A stretch of DNA of 64,000 nucleotides from Cerasibacillus sp036516575 (GTDB lineage Bacteria; Bacillota; Bacilli; Bacillales; Amphibacillaceae): positions 124,001 to 188,000 of the forward strand of contig NZ_DATBTY010000006.1 of the NCBI RefSeq assembly GCF_036516575.1, in the 5' to 3' direction. The position numbers were made by a program, and so were the translations under genes. Under the pieces are notes generated by a model. The model saw only the letters and a list, made by a program, of their open reading frames with translations. It had not been told where the DNA came from and did not search any database. Below, in pieces: positions 24,403 to 33,159 of this stretch; the stretch's first letter is position 1, and each line of letters begins with the position of its first letter.

Positions 24403-25776
24403 ATTAGAGTTTTCGTTTGTCCGATTATGTTGAACTGAAACCTTCTTTTGGATATATAATAGTCGACCTAATAATGTGATGGCACCAGCACTTAATCCAA
24501 TAATGATACCAACCCAATAGCCGAATGGTTGTAACGTTGTATAATTGGCTAGGAGCCAGCCACTCGGTAATCCGATAACCCAATAAGAAATAAATGCCAT
24601 AATGAGCGTCATGTTTACATCTTTATATCCACGAAGCGCACCTTGTAGTGGTGCACCGAATGCATCAGCAAATTGAAAAATAATGGCATAGTAGATAAAT
24701 TGTTTTGTTAACATGATGACGGCTGGGTCGGTATGATATAGCCTTGCCACAGGGTCATTAAATAGATATAATGTTAACCCGGCGAATAAAGCGATAAAAA
24801 TTCCGCCACTAATACCGATATAGCCATATGTTCGGGCGTGATCGAAGCGTTTTGCACCAACCTCATAACCGATTGCAATTGTAAGTGTCATACCGACACT
24901 TAAAGGAATCATATATAATAAAGAAGCGAAGTTCATCGCCGCTGTGTGTGCTGCAATAGTTTGTGTACTATAAGTACTCATAAATAGAGTAACAGCTGAA
25001 AAAATACTCGTCTCAAAAAACAATGCAAACCCAATTGGGACTCCAATTTTTAATTGTCTTCCCCATTCAATAAAGGACGGTTGTTGCCAATTTGTTAATA
25101 TACGATACCGTTTAAAAGGCTTGACTTTCATCGTTGTACCAATTGCAATGATACATACGAGCCAGTAAGTAATCGCTGTTGCAATTCCGGAACCGATCCC
25201 CCCGAAACTAGGAACCCCGAACTTCCCAAAAATAAAGATATAATTAAGGATTATATTTAACGGCAACGAAACTAAAATAATGACCATTGAAATCCGTGTC
25301 TTCCCATGAGCATCTATAAAATTTCGTAATGTGTTAAAGATAAATAATGGAATAATCCCTGTTAATAATGAAATTAAATAATACTTAGCCGTATATCGAA
25401 CACCCTCTTCAAGATCCATCATTTTAAGAATAGGATTTATAAGCAAGCCAACACTTATGATTACTATGATAGCTAAAGTAATGGCTAAATAAAGTGCCTG
25501 TTGCATTTTTCCAGGAATATCGTCTTCTTTTTTTGCCCCGACTAACTGAGCAATAATTGGTGTCACAGCTAGTAAAATTCCGTTAATACCGGTAAAAATG
25601 GGTACCCAGAGGCTCGAACCTATGGCAACCCCAGCTAAGTCAACAGCTCCAGCTTTACCCGACATGATTGTATCAAAGAAGTTCATTAAGTACATACTGA
25701 GTTGTGTAATTAAAATAGGAATTAAAATATAGCCAAATAACTTTATTTTTTCATTTAATGATGTTGTTTCGTGCAT
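24400..25776 (-). CDS. MATE family multidrug efflux transporter
   Basis: The 458-residue protein has about twelve membrane helices in two similar halves. The N-terminus, ILIPILITQLSMYLMNFFDT, IMSGKAGAVDLAGVAIGSSLW and PIIAQLVGAKKEDD are typical of the NorM branch of the MATE family, Na+- or H+-coupled exporters of cationic drugs. Gene order next to odhAB matches B. subtilis yojI. The substrate cannot be read from the sequence. Confidence 0.92.
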   Translation of the reverse strand: MHETTSLNEKIKLFGYILIPILITQLSMYLMNFFDTIMSGKAGAVDLAGVAIGSSLWVPIFTGINGILLAVTPIIAQLVGAKKEDDIPGKMQQALYLAITLAIIVIISVGLLINPILKMMDLEEGVRYTAKYYLISLLTGIIPLFIFNTLRNFIDAHGKTRISMVIILVSLPLNIILNYIFIFGKFGVPSFGGIGSGIATAITYWLVCIIAIGTTMKVKPFKRYRILTNWQQPSFIEWGRQLKIGVPIGFALFFETSIFSAVTLFMSTYSTQTIAAHTAAMNFASLLYMIPLSVGMTLTIAIGYEVGAKRFDHARTYGYIGISGGIFIALFAGLTLYLFNDPVARLYHTDPAVIMLTKQFIYYAIIFQFADAFGAPLQGALRGYKDVNMTLIMAFISYWVIGLPSGWLLANYTTLQPFGYWVGIIIGLSAGAITLLGRLLYIQKKVSVQHNRTNENSN

Positions 25777-25898
25777 GAAATTCTCCCTTTTTTAATTTGT
25801 TTTTGTTAGGATAGATTTGTAAGAGAAAAGGATTACAAATCTTTAAAGAAAATAGGTATAATATATATTTAGTGTATCAAGAAGAGGAGAAACATGTT

Positions 25899-26972
25899 AT
25901 GAAAAAGAAACGAATTTTATTTACCGGTGGTGGAACTGCAGGGCATGTTATTGTTAATTTAGCGTTGATCCCCGTGTTCCAACAGGAAGGATGGGAAGTT
26001 GATTATATTGGTTCGATTAATGGGATTGAGCGTCAGTTAATTGAGCCATTAGATCACGTCACCTATTACCCGATTTCAACAGGAAAATTAAGACGCTATA
26101 TGTCAATAGAAAATTTTAAAGACCCATTTAAAGTATTAAAGGGGACGTTTGAAGCATGGCGTATTATTGGCAAGCGAAGGCCAAATATTATATTTTCAAA
26201 AGGTGGTTTTGTTTCGGTTCCAGTGATCTTTGCTTCACGTTTACGCCGTGTGCCTGCAGTTATTCATGAGTCTGATTATACGCCAGGTTTAGCAAATAAG
26301 CTAGCTTTTCCTTTTGCTAATAAAGTCCTTGCAACATTCTCTGAGACGATGGATTATTTGCCAAGTAAAAAAAGTGAATATGTCGGTGCTGTCATTCGTG
26401 AGGAGCTCTTTAAAGGTAATGAAAATAAAGGATATGAGTTAACAGGCTGCACAAATGAAAAACCGGTACTCCTTATTATGGGGGGGAGTGCTGGATCAGA
26501 AAGAATAAATACGATTGTAAGACATAGTTTAGATGATTTATTGATGCATTTTCAAATCATACATATATGTGGAATTGGGAAAAAAGATGACACAATTAAG
26601 CAAGAAGGCTATGTGCAATTTGAATATGTCAATGAAGAATTAAATCATTTATTTGCTATTACTGATTTTGTTTTATCGCGTGCTGGAGCGAATGCAATTT
26701 TTGAATTTCTTGCTTTACAAATTCCGATGTTACTTGTTCCACTTTCACGACAAGCGAGTCGAGGTGATCAAATCATCAATGCAGCTTCGTTTCAAAAGAA
26801 ACAATTTGCACATGTATTAGAGGAGGAAGACTTAACAGCAGAAACATTATTAACGAGTTTATTAAAGCTACGGAAGGAAGCGCCTATTATTAAAGATCAC
26901 CAAGCAACATACCAAAGTAGTGAATCACGTGATCGAGTCATTGAGATTATAAAAGAACAGGCGAAAAAATAA
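25899..26972 (+). CDS. murG: MurG-type UDP-GlcNAc transferase (paralogue-like)
   Basis: MurG adds GlcNAc to lipid I to form lipid II on the inner face of the membrane. The 357-residue GT-B fold protein has the N-terminal glycine loop FTGGGTAGHVIVNLALIP, IIFSKGGFVSVPVI, HESDYTPGLANKLA, and the donor-site region MGGSAGSERIN with RAGANAIFEFLALQIPMLLVP. The glycine loop reads TAGHV where housekeeping MurG usually has TGGH. It is alone, outside the mur/div cluster, so I read it as a second MurG. The start at 25899 follows GAGGAG. Confidence 0.82.
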   Translation: MKKKRILFTGGGTAGHVIVNLALIPVFQQEGWEVDYIGSINGIERQLIEPLDHVTYYPISTGKLRRYMSIENFKDPFKVLKGTFEAWRIIGKRRPNIIFSKGGFVSVPVIFASRLRRVPAVIHESDYTPGLANKLAFPFANKVLATFSETMDYLPSKKSEYVGAVIREELFKGNENKGYELTGCTNEKPVLLIMGGSAGSERINTIVRHSLDDLLMHFQIIHICGIGKKDDTIKQEGYVQFEYVNEELNHLFAITDFVLSRAGANAIFEFLALQIPMLLVPLSRQASRGDQIINAASFQKKQFAHVLEEEDLTAETLLTSLLKLRKEAPIIKDHQATYQSSESRDRVIEIIKEQAKK

Positions 26973-27012
26973 AAGGAAAATGTTTTTAACGTGAAATTAA
27001 CTCATTTAATTA

Positions 27013-27064
27013 AAAAAGAAGTTAGATGCTTCCATCTCAAGATGGACTGCCTAACTTCTTTTTA
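27013..27064. terminator. Convergent terminator between the murG paralogue and the MMPL gene
   Basis: AAGAAGTTAG and CTAACTTCTT pair and enclose an inner CCATCT/AGATGG stem, with A and T tracts on each side. Confidence 0.85.
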
Positions 27065-27109
27065 CATTTACTGGTGTTTTGTCCTAGCCTCATATCAGCT
27101 AAAAAATAT

Positions 27110-30100
27110 TTATTTCATAAATGGCCACCAATTTATTTTCCCGAATATGCGGACCATGATTGGTACAAACAGTGGTAGCATGACAAAAGCATATAGAAAT
27201 AGACCTGTTAACACAACTGTGGCTATTTGGAGAATGGATAGAACGCCCGACGGTAACATGGCTGAAAATGTTCCGCCTAAAATAATTGCTGCTGAGATAA
27301 TGACAGTTCCCATGTTTTTCATTGCTGTTAATAATCCTTCTTTGATTTCCATCGTTTTATACTCATTAAAACGGTCCATTAAGAAAATACTATAGTCAAT
27401 TCCGAGTGCAATTAACATAACAAATGCAAAGAAAGGAACAGCCCACGTAAGCCCATCATAACCTGATAAATTGACAAAAATAAACTCCGCAAACGCCATT
27501 GATGTGAGATACGTTACAATCAAAGATCCGATTAAATAGATTGGCATAATGAGTGAACGTAACAATAAGATCAAAATGATAAAGATACCAATCAGCATGA
27601 GAATAGCGGTTCGCTTATAATCATCATCTGATATGTTTTGTAAATCGTAGTTTGTACTTGTAACACCGCCTAGCTTTGGATCACTCTTTGCAAAAACGGA
27701 GTCCTGTTTTGCTTCATTTGTTTTAGCTTCTATTTTATCAATCATATCCATCGCTTTTACTGAATATGGGTTAACTGTTAACACAACATCCCATTTCGTA
27801 ATTGTTAAGTCATCACTTAGATATGGTTTCGTACCATCAATAAAATCTTCATGATTTAGGGCTTCTTGTGGAATATAAACGAATGGTTCATGTTCTTCTG
27901 TATTGAAATCTTTAAGAAAATCTTTCATATCAGTTAAACCGTCTTCGATTTTGCCAAGCCCATCGGCACCTTCTGAAAGCCCATTTGATAGAGTGTCAAG
28001 TTCTTTCTCCATCGTTGAAAAAGCTTTCTTCAACTCATCTTGACCGTTAAGTATACGATTCAAGCCATCACTGAGTTGAGGTAAGTTTTTTGTCACTTGG
28101 CCTTGCCCATCATATGCTTGTGATAAACCACTGTGAAGCTCATCGAGGCCACCAATTAGCTCACCAATTCCGGCTGATAATTGTTCTTGTCCTTTAATGA
28201 TCGCTGAAAAGTTTTGGTTTAGTTTATTAAGTGGTTGAATAACTTCTTTCTCAACTTGGTTGGATAACTGTCCTAGCTGACCTAATTCTTTTTGAATGGT
28301 AATAAATTGTTTTTTTAGCTTATTAATTTCTTCAATCATCCCATCGATCATCACATGAGTTGAACCGTATGTTCTTAAATAAGTTTCATCCTTTTGTAAT
28401 TGTGGATTAGCTTTAATTGCCTCATGATGAATCGCATCAATTGGTCCCCTTAATTGCTCCAATGCTTGAACAAACCGATTTAAATCTTCAGGTTTACCAA
28501 ATTGTCCTGTATTAAGGTCAATTTTTCCAAAGTCTTTTAAACCTTTAGCAAGTGCTTGATATCCTTTTAAAATCTGTTTGTTCCCGGAAATACTTTCGTC
28601 AAAATTTTGCTTAATGGTTGTTAAATGGTCTTTTACTTCCTTAGCTCCAAGTGCGCCAGATTTCATTCCTTCTTGGATTGTAATGAGCGCCTTTTTGACA
28701 TCATCAATTCCTGACTTTGCTTCTAAGGTGCCAGCTTTTAATTGATTAATACCATCTTCAGCTTCAGAAAGTTGGGGTTTGGCTGCTTTTATTTCTTTTG
28801 AAGCTTCTTTTAATCCATCTTGAACGTCAGTTAATCCATCAGTGCTCTGTTTTATACCATCAGCGATTAAATCGGTTTGTTCATCGACAAGAAAGTCTTC
28901 TATAATATCACCAGCTGGACGTGTGGCACTTCTCACTTCTTGGACACCGTCAAGCTTGTTAATTTCAGCTGTTATTCTCTCGATATCTTGATAGTTGGAT
29001 CGTGATTCGATTGGTTCATTTGACGTCATATAGACGGTTACAGGCATTGCTTGCCCAGGTCCGAAATGATCAGCAATGAGATTAAACCCTTTTACGGTGT
29101 CATATGAGTCGCCAATTTCTTCTAAATTATTATACGATTTAGTCCCATCATAAGAGATTATAGCAGGTACTGTAATGACTAATACGATGATAAGTGCCCA
29201 AAGCGGTCTATACCAAGAAAATTTCCCAGCAAAACCCCAAATTCTACTTTCTTTATGTTCGACTTGTTTATGAAATGGCCAAAATAACTGGTTTCCTAAT
29301 AAACTTAAGAAGAACGGAACGAGTGTAAACAAGGCGATAAGTACAACGAGAACCCCAATTGCTACAGCAACTGCAGATTTATATAATGAAAAAGTTGATA
29401 GACCAATCGTTGAAAACCCGATTAAGACAGCAATTGCTGCATAAAGAATTGTTTTCCCCGCACCTTGATATGTCGCGATAACGGCATCTATTTTTGATTC
29501 ATGATTAGCCAGTTCTTCCTTATAACGACTGATGATTAAGATGCAATAATCGGTTCCGATCCCGAACATAACCGCAACCATGAAAATCTGTGTATATGTT
29601 GATAATGGGAAATCAACTGAATCGGCTAAAATGGCAACAATGCCTTGTGCGGCAAGATAACTCATTCCAACTGTAAGTAATGGAATCAGTGGTGCAACAA
29701 ATGATCGGAATACAATGAACAAGATAACTAAAATCAATCCAACCGTAATTATTTCCGTTTTACGCAACCCTTCTTCTGAGTTCGTAATAATATCTTGGTT
29801 AATGTAGTCTTCACCGGTTAGATAATGGTCAACTTTGATATCTTCTAAAGTTTTATAAATGGCTGATTGAGATTGTTCAATTTCTTGGTCACTGAAAGAA
29901 ACATGAAATGGAACGATGATTGTTGTCCCATCTTCTGAAACAGTTTGTGATTCAATTTCTTTATGCTTACGAAAGTCTAAAATGTTTGATATGGCAAGAC
30001 TGTCTTCATTTTCTTGTAAGCGATCAATGGCTTTTTCAACGGCTTGAATATCCGTTTGTGATAACCCTTTTTTGTCATGAAAAACGAGGACCGCGCTTGA

Positions 30101-30295
30101 TGTATCACCATCACTATCTTCAGTCATTTGTGCTAAAAGTTCATTGGCTTGTTGTGATGGGGCATCTTCAGGAGCAGTGATTTGCCCTTTTTCACGGACA
30201 AGCTCTTGTAAATTAGGTGCCAATAGAAAAAGTGCGGTTGCCGCAATGACCCATAAGGCAATAATAAGCCAACGAAAACGTAAGACATGTTTCAT
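27110..30295 (-). CDS. ydgH: MMPL/RND family transporter (YdgH-like)
   Basis: The 1061-residue RND-superfamily membrane protein has an N-terminal helix, two sets of MMPL-type helices (about 175-360 and 880-1055) containing GIGTDYCILIISRYKEEL and ALGIDYSIFLMDRFNEY, and two extracytoplasmic regions. The second is large (about 460-800) and made of heptad-like DGL/GID repeats such as LSDGLNRILNGQDELKKAFS, as in YhgE-like proteins. Proton-driven export of a lipid, drug or surface molecule is likely; the substrate is unknown. It lies 20 bp after a MarR regulator, as ydgG-ydgH does in B. subtilis. Confidence 0.9.
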   Translation of the reverse strand: MKHVLRFRWLIIALWVIAATALFLLAPNLQELVREKGQITAPEDAPSQQANELLAQMTEDSDGDTSSAVLVFHDKKGLSQTDIQAVEKAIDRLQENEDSLAISNILDFRKHKEIESQTVSEDGTTIIVPFHVSFSDQEIEQSQSAIYKTLEDIKVDHYLTGEDYINQDIITNSEEGLRKTEIITVGLILVILFIVFRSFVAPLIPLLTVGMSYLAAQGIVAILADSVDFPLSTYTQIFMVAVMFGIGTDYCILIISRYKEELANHESKIDAVIATYQGAGKTILYAAIAVLIGFSTIGLSTFSLYKSAVAVAIGVLVVLIALFTLVPFFLSLLGNQLFWPFHKQVEHKESRIWGFAGKFSWYRPLWALIIVLVITVPAIISYDGTKSYNNLEEIGDSYDTVKGFNLIADHFGPGQAMPVTVYMTSNEPIESRSNYQDIERITAEINKLDGVQEVRSATRPAGDIIEDFLVDEQTDLIADGIKQSTDGLTDVQDGLKEASKEIKAAKPQLSEAEDGINQLKAGTLEAKSGIDDVKKALITIQEGMKSGALGAKEVKDHLTTIKQNFDESISGNKQILKGYQALAKGLKDFGKIDLNTGQFGKPEDLNRFVQALEQLRGPIDAIHHEAIKANPQLQKDETYLRTYGSTHVMIDGMIEEINKLKKQFITIQKELGQLGQLSNQVEKEVIQPLNKLNQNFSAIIKGQEQLSAGIGELIGGLDELHSGLSQAYDGQGQVTKNLPQLSDGLNRILNGQDELKKAFSTMEKELDTLSNGLSEGADGLGKIEDGLTDMKDFLKDFNTEEHEPFVYIPQEALNHEDFIDGTKPYLSDDLTITKWDVVLTVNPYSVKAMDMIDKIEAKTNEAKQDSVFAKSDPKLGGVTSTNYDLQNISDDDYKRTAILMLIGIFIILILLLRSLIMPIYLIGSLIVTYLTSMAFAEFIFVNLSGYDGLTWAVPFFAFVMLIALGIDYSIFLMDRFNEYKTMEIKEGLLTAMKNMGTVIISAAIILGGTFSAMLPSGVLSILQIATVVLTGLFLYAFVMLPLFVPIMVRIFGKINWWPFMK

Positions 30296-30314
30296 ATGGT
30301 ATTTCCCCTTTCAT

Positions 30315-30755
30315 TTATTGATAATCTGTTTCATCCATAAGTCGAGCCAATCGTTCTAAAGATTGGATGAAGCCTTTAATTTCGTCATCCTCAAATTGTG
30401 ATAAAAGAGGTGTAAAAGCTCGTACTATTTCGGTTTCTGTAAAGTTAACCAATTCTTTTCCTTCATCAGTGACTTTCAAATAAATATTACGACGATCGCT
30501 CTCATCACGAATACGGTGAATCAAACCTTTCTTATAGAGACGATTTACTTGATTGGTAACAGCACTTTTCCCGATGCCAAAAGCATTAGCGATTTCCGTA
30601 CTCGTACAGGGCTGGTTCTGAAGGACATATTGCAATGTGGAAAATTGATCTGTTGTAATATCTTCATGTACTTTTTCTTTCATTATTTGATTAATTTTGC
30701 GATAAACCGCACTAATAGCAATTTGATATCGACTTGCTAATTCCTTAAAATTCAT
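30315..30755 (-). CDS. ydgG: MarR family repressor of the MMPL exporter (YdgG-like)
   Basis: The 146-residue winged-helix protein has the MarR core: TTDQFSTLQYVLQNQPCTST, EIANAFGIGKSAVTNQVNRL (recognition helix) and the wing RIRDESDRRNIYLKVTDEGK. The ATG at 30755 follows AGTAGGTGATG; the frame extends nine codons upstream without an SD. It is the first gene of a two-gene operon with the exporter. Local autorepression through the palindrome at 30793-30807 is expected. Confidence 0.9.
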   Translation of the reverse strand: MNFKELASRYQIAISAVYRKINQIMKEKVHEDITTDQFSTLQYVLQNQPCTSTEIANAFGIGKSAVTNQVNRLYKKGLIHRIRDESDRRNIYLKVTDEGKELVNFTETEIVRAFTPLLSQFEDDEIKGFIQSLERLARLMDETDYQ

Positions 30756-30792
30756 AACATCACCTACTCTAAAATAGTTCATCGGTTAAATA

Positions 30793-30807
30793 GTTCACTA
30801 AGTGAAC
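30793..30807. promoter_or_regulatory. Palindromic operator upstream of the MarR gene
   Basis: GTTCACT-A-AGTGAAC is a 15-bp palindrome with 7-bp arms, 38 bp before the marR start, beside two direct copies of GAACTATTT (minus strand) that could be promoter parts. Size and place fit a MarR dimer site. Confidence 0.65.
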
Positions 30808-30964
30808 AATTACAGCATAACAGGATAACATGATTGAAGCAATGCTATGATAAAACTTTCGAAAAGTGTTCATTTCTATGAATCTAATTTGTGTAAAATC
30901 GTTTTAATTTTAGTCATATTTGGCTTAATCGTGTGCTAATAAGAGATATTACGTCCATAAATTA

Positions 30965-30978
30965 AGAAAGCGCTATCT
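30965..30978. promoter_or_regulatory. Possible cre-like (CcpA) site
   Basis: AGAAAGCGCTATCT matches the cre consensus TGWAANCGNTNWCA except at both ends. It lies 246 bp before the lipoprotein start and 158 bp before the candidate -10, so a role is uncertain. The rest of 30808-31135 shows no gene or clear structure. Confidence 0.25.
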
Positions 30979-31135
30979 ATTTTAGATTAATCGTTTTATA
31001 TGAAGGTTATTCGCTGTAAATCTGTTTTAATGACGTTTGCGATTCACTTCCTTGTTCGATATCCTTGATAGTGTCTTACTTTTGCTGCTTTATTTTCTTC
31101 AATATTGCCTCTCTTAGAAACTCATAAAATAATAG

Positions 31136-31163
31136 TTGGTTTATCTCGTTTATTGTTTATATT
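31136..31163 (+). promoter_or_regulatory. Candidate promoter of the betaine-type ABC operon
   Basis: TTGGTT (31136-31141), a 16-bp spacer, then TATATT (31158-31163), 27 bp before the SD. Confidence 0.35.
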
Positions 31164-31210
31164 TTAATCATCAAAAAAACAATTAAAGTATGGAGGAATT
31201 AATTACATTT

Positions 31211-32206
31211 ATGAAACGAATATTAATGTCAATATTGCTATTATTTGTATTGATTCTATCGGCATGTGGTTCAGATGAATCATCAAGTGATATCAATACA
31301 ATTGTATTTGCTGATGCTGGTTGGGATAGCATACGTATTCATAATCATATTGCACAAACGATTGTTGAAGAAGGGTTAGGATATGATACAGACGTGACAG
31401 CAGGATCAACTGCAGCAACGTATCAAGGATTGCGTAAAGGCGATATTCAAGTATATATGGAGATTTGGACAGATAATTTAATCGAGATTTATGAAGAATC
31501 GATTGAAGCAGGTGATGTAGTTAAAGTATCAACTAACTTCGATGACAATGACCAAGGTTTATACGTACCTACTTATGTTATTGAAGGTGATCCAGAACGG
31601 GGCATTGAGCCGAAGGCACCAGATTTAAAGAGAGTAGAAGATTTAAAGAAATATCCTGAAGTGTTTGAGGATCCAGAAGACCCAGGACGTGGTCGGATTA
31701 TTAATGGACCAAGTGGTTGGTCAGTTCAAAAAACAATCTCTGAAAAAATCAAAACATATGATTTGGATGAAACAATGAATGATTTTGTTCCTGGCTCTGA
31801 TTCAGCTGCGGTAGCGGATCTTGTTTCAGCATATGATGATGGCAAAGGTTGGGTTGGCTATTATTGGTCACCGACATGGGTAACAGCTAAATATGATTTA
31901 ACATTATTAGAGGAAGACCTATATGATGAAGAGGTTTGGAATGAAAACAAATCAACCGAATTTCCACCGAATGATGTTGTAGTTGGTGTCAATAAAGATT
32001 TACCAGCTCAAGCACCAGATGTAGTGGAATTTTTAGAAAAATATGAGACAAGCAGTGAGCTAACTGAAGCAGCTCTTAAATATATGCAAGATGAAGATGT
32101 ATCTGCTGAGGAAGCAGCTGAGTGGTGGATGAAAGAATATGAAGATGTTTGGACAAAATGGGTTTCTACTGAAGTAGCGGAAAAAGTGCAAGAGGCACTC
32201 AATTAA
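31211..32206 (+). CDS. Glycine betaine/proline-type ABC transporter substrate-binding lipoprotein
   Basis: This extracytoplasmic lipoprotein of 331 residues has a lipobox, LILSACGS, after a short signal peptide, so the mature protein would start at Cys. FADAGWDSIRIHNHIAQTIV, YMEIWTDN and GKGWVGYYWSPTW, rich in Trp and Tyr, are typical of OpuAC/ProX-like proteins whose aromatic cage holds quaternary amines. The exact ligand (betaine, proline betaine, choline or carnitine) cannot be told. ATG 31211 is 14 nt from GGAGG, rather far; the ATG at 31190 overlaps the SD. It is first in the operon, before permease and ATPase. Confidence 0.88.
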   Translation: MKRILMSILLLFVLILSACGSDESSSDINTIVFADAGWDSIRIHNHIAQTIVEEGLGYDTDVTAGSTAATYQGLRKGDIQVYMEIWTDNLIEIYEESIEAGDVVKVSTNFDDNDQGLYVPTYVIEGDPERGIEPKAPDLKRVEDLKKYPEVFEDPEDPGRGRIINGPSGWSVQKTISEKIKTYDLDETMNDFVPGSDSAAVADLVSAYDDGKGWVGYYWSPTWVTAKYDLTLLEEDLYDEEVWNENKSTEFPPNDVVVGVNKDLPAQAPDVVEFLEKYETSSELTEAALKYMQDEDVSAEEAAEWWMKEYEDVWTKWVSTEVAEKVQEALN

Positions 32207-32214
32207 AGTGTTGG

Positions 32215-32245
32215 AAGCAGCTGACCGGTATGGACAGCTGCTTTT
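32215..32245 (+). promoter_or_regulatory. Intercistronic stem-loop after the binding-protein gene
   Basis: AAGCAGCTG (32215-32223) and CAGCTGCTT (32235-32243) form a perfect 9-bp stem followed by TT only. It probably stabilises or partly terminates the message so that binding protein is made in excess over the membrane parts. Confidence 0.7.
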
Positions 32246-32276
32246 CAACATTAAAAAATTTAATAAGAGGTGAGAT

Positions 32277-32293
32277 GGCTGCATAAAGCAGTC
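32277..32293 (+). promoter_or_regulatory. Hairpin between SD and start codon of the permease gene
   Basis: GGCTGC-ATAAA-GCAGTC can pair over 6 bp. The only SD (AGAGGTGAG, 32266-32274) is 24 nt from the ATG at 32299, and this hairpin fills that gap, so folding could bring SD and ATG together. Confidence 0.4.
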
Positions 32294-32298
32294 TGTGT

Positions 32299-33159
32299 AT
32301 GGGTAGTTTTCCTGATATAAAAACAAATTTAGGTGAATATGCGGATTTTATTGTAACGTTTTTAGATGAAAAGTTTAAAGGTTTGTTTGAAGCCATCTTT
32401 TATATTACATCGCGAACAATAAATGCCATTGATGGTTTCTTAGTATGGCTGCCTTGGTGGGTGTTTATCGCTCTCATCATTATTTTAGGTTCGTATTTTC
32501 GTTCCGTGTTTTCAGGGATTTTGTACGGTCTTTTTGTCTTTCTAATAGGGACATTTGGTCTATGGAATGAAATGATGACAACGATTGCGATAATGACAGT
32601 TGGTGTTATTATTGCTGTTATAATCGGTATTCCAACAGGGATTTTAATGGCTTATCGAAAAGGCTTTTCTATGGCAATGCGTCCTTTATTAGATGCGATG
32701 CAGACAATGCCAAGTTTTGTTTATCTTATTCCAGCGATTTTTTTCTTTGGATTAGGGAACGTATCGGCCATATTTGCGACACTTATTTATGCATTACCAC
32801 CTGTCACTCGATTGACAGAATTAGCTATTCGTCAAGTTGATCGTGAAGTCGTCGAATCAGCCCTTTCATTTGGTTCATCAAAAGGACAAATGCTTCGTAA
32901 AGTTCAATTACCTCAGGCTATGCCCACCATTATGGCGGGTGTTAACCAGACAACGATGATGGCATTGTCAATGGTTGTTATTGCTTCCATGGTAGGGGCT
33001 AAAGGATTAGGTGAACAGGTGCTTGTAGCGATTAATCGAATCGATATTGGATTAGGATTTGAAGCTGGTATTAGTATTGTCTTTTTAGCGATTATCATTG
33101 ATCGGATTACAAATGGAATTGCTAATAAATTTCAAGGGAAGAAGGGGGTGCAATCATGA
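32299..33159 (+). CDS. Glycine betaine/proline-type ABC transporter permease
   Basis: The 286-residue membrane protein is of the OpuAB/ProW type, with about six helices and the binding-protein-dependent transport EAA region FGSSKGQMLRKVQLPQAMPT. MRPLLDAMQTMPSFVYLIPA and ALPPVTRLTELAIRQVDREV are strongly conserved in this family. An in-frame TAA lies 15 nt before the ATG, so the start is fixed at 32299 despite a distant SD. The stop overlaps the ATPase start (ATGA). Confidence 0.92.
   Translation: MGSFPDIKTNLGEYADFIVTFLDEKFKGLFEAIFYITSRTINAIDGFLVWLPWWVFIALIIILGSYFRSVFSGILYGLFVFLIGTFGLWNEMMTTIAIMTVGVIIAVIIGIPTGILMAYRKGFSMAMRPLLDAMQTMPSFVYLIPAIFFFGLGNVSAIFATLIYALPPVTRLTELAIRQVDREVVESALSFGSSKGQMLRKVQLPQAMPTIMAGVNQTTMMALSMVVIASMVGAKGLGEQVLVAINRIDIGLGFEAGISIVFLAIIIDRITNGIANKFQGKKGVQS

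Noticed and set aside
26991..27395. 134-residue ORF over the murG-MMPL terminator
   Set aside because: It runs through the terminator and antisense to the MMPL gene with no SD or homology.
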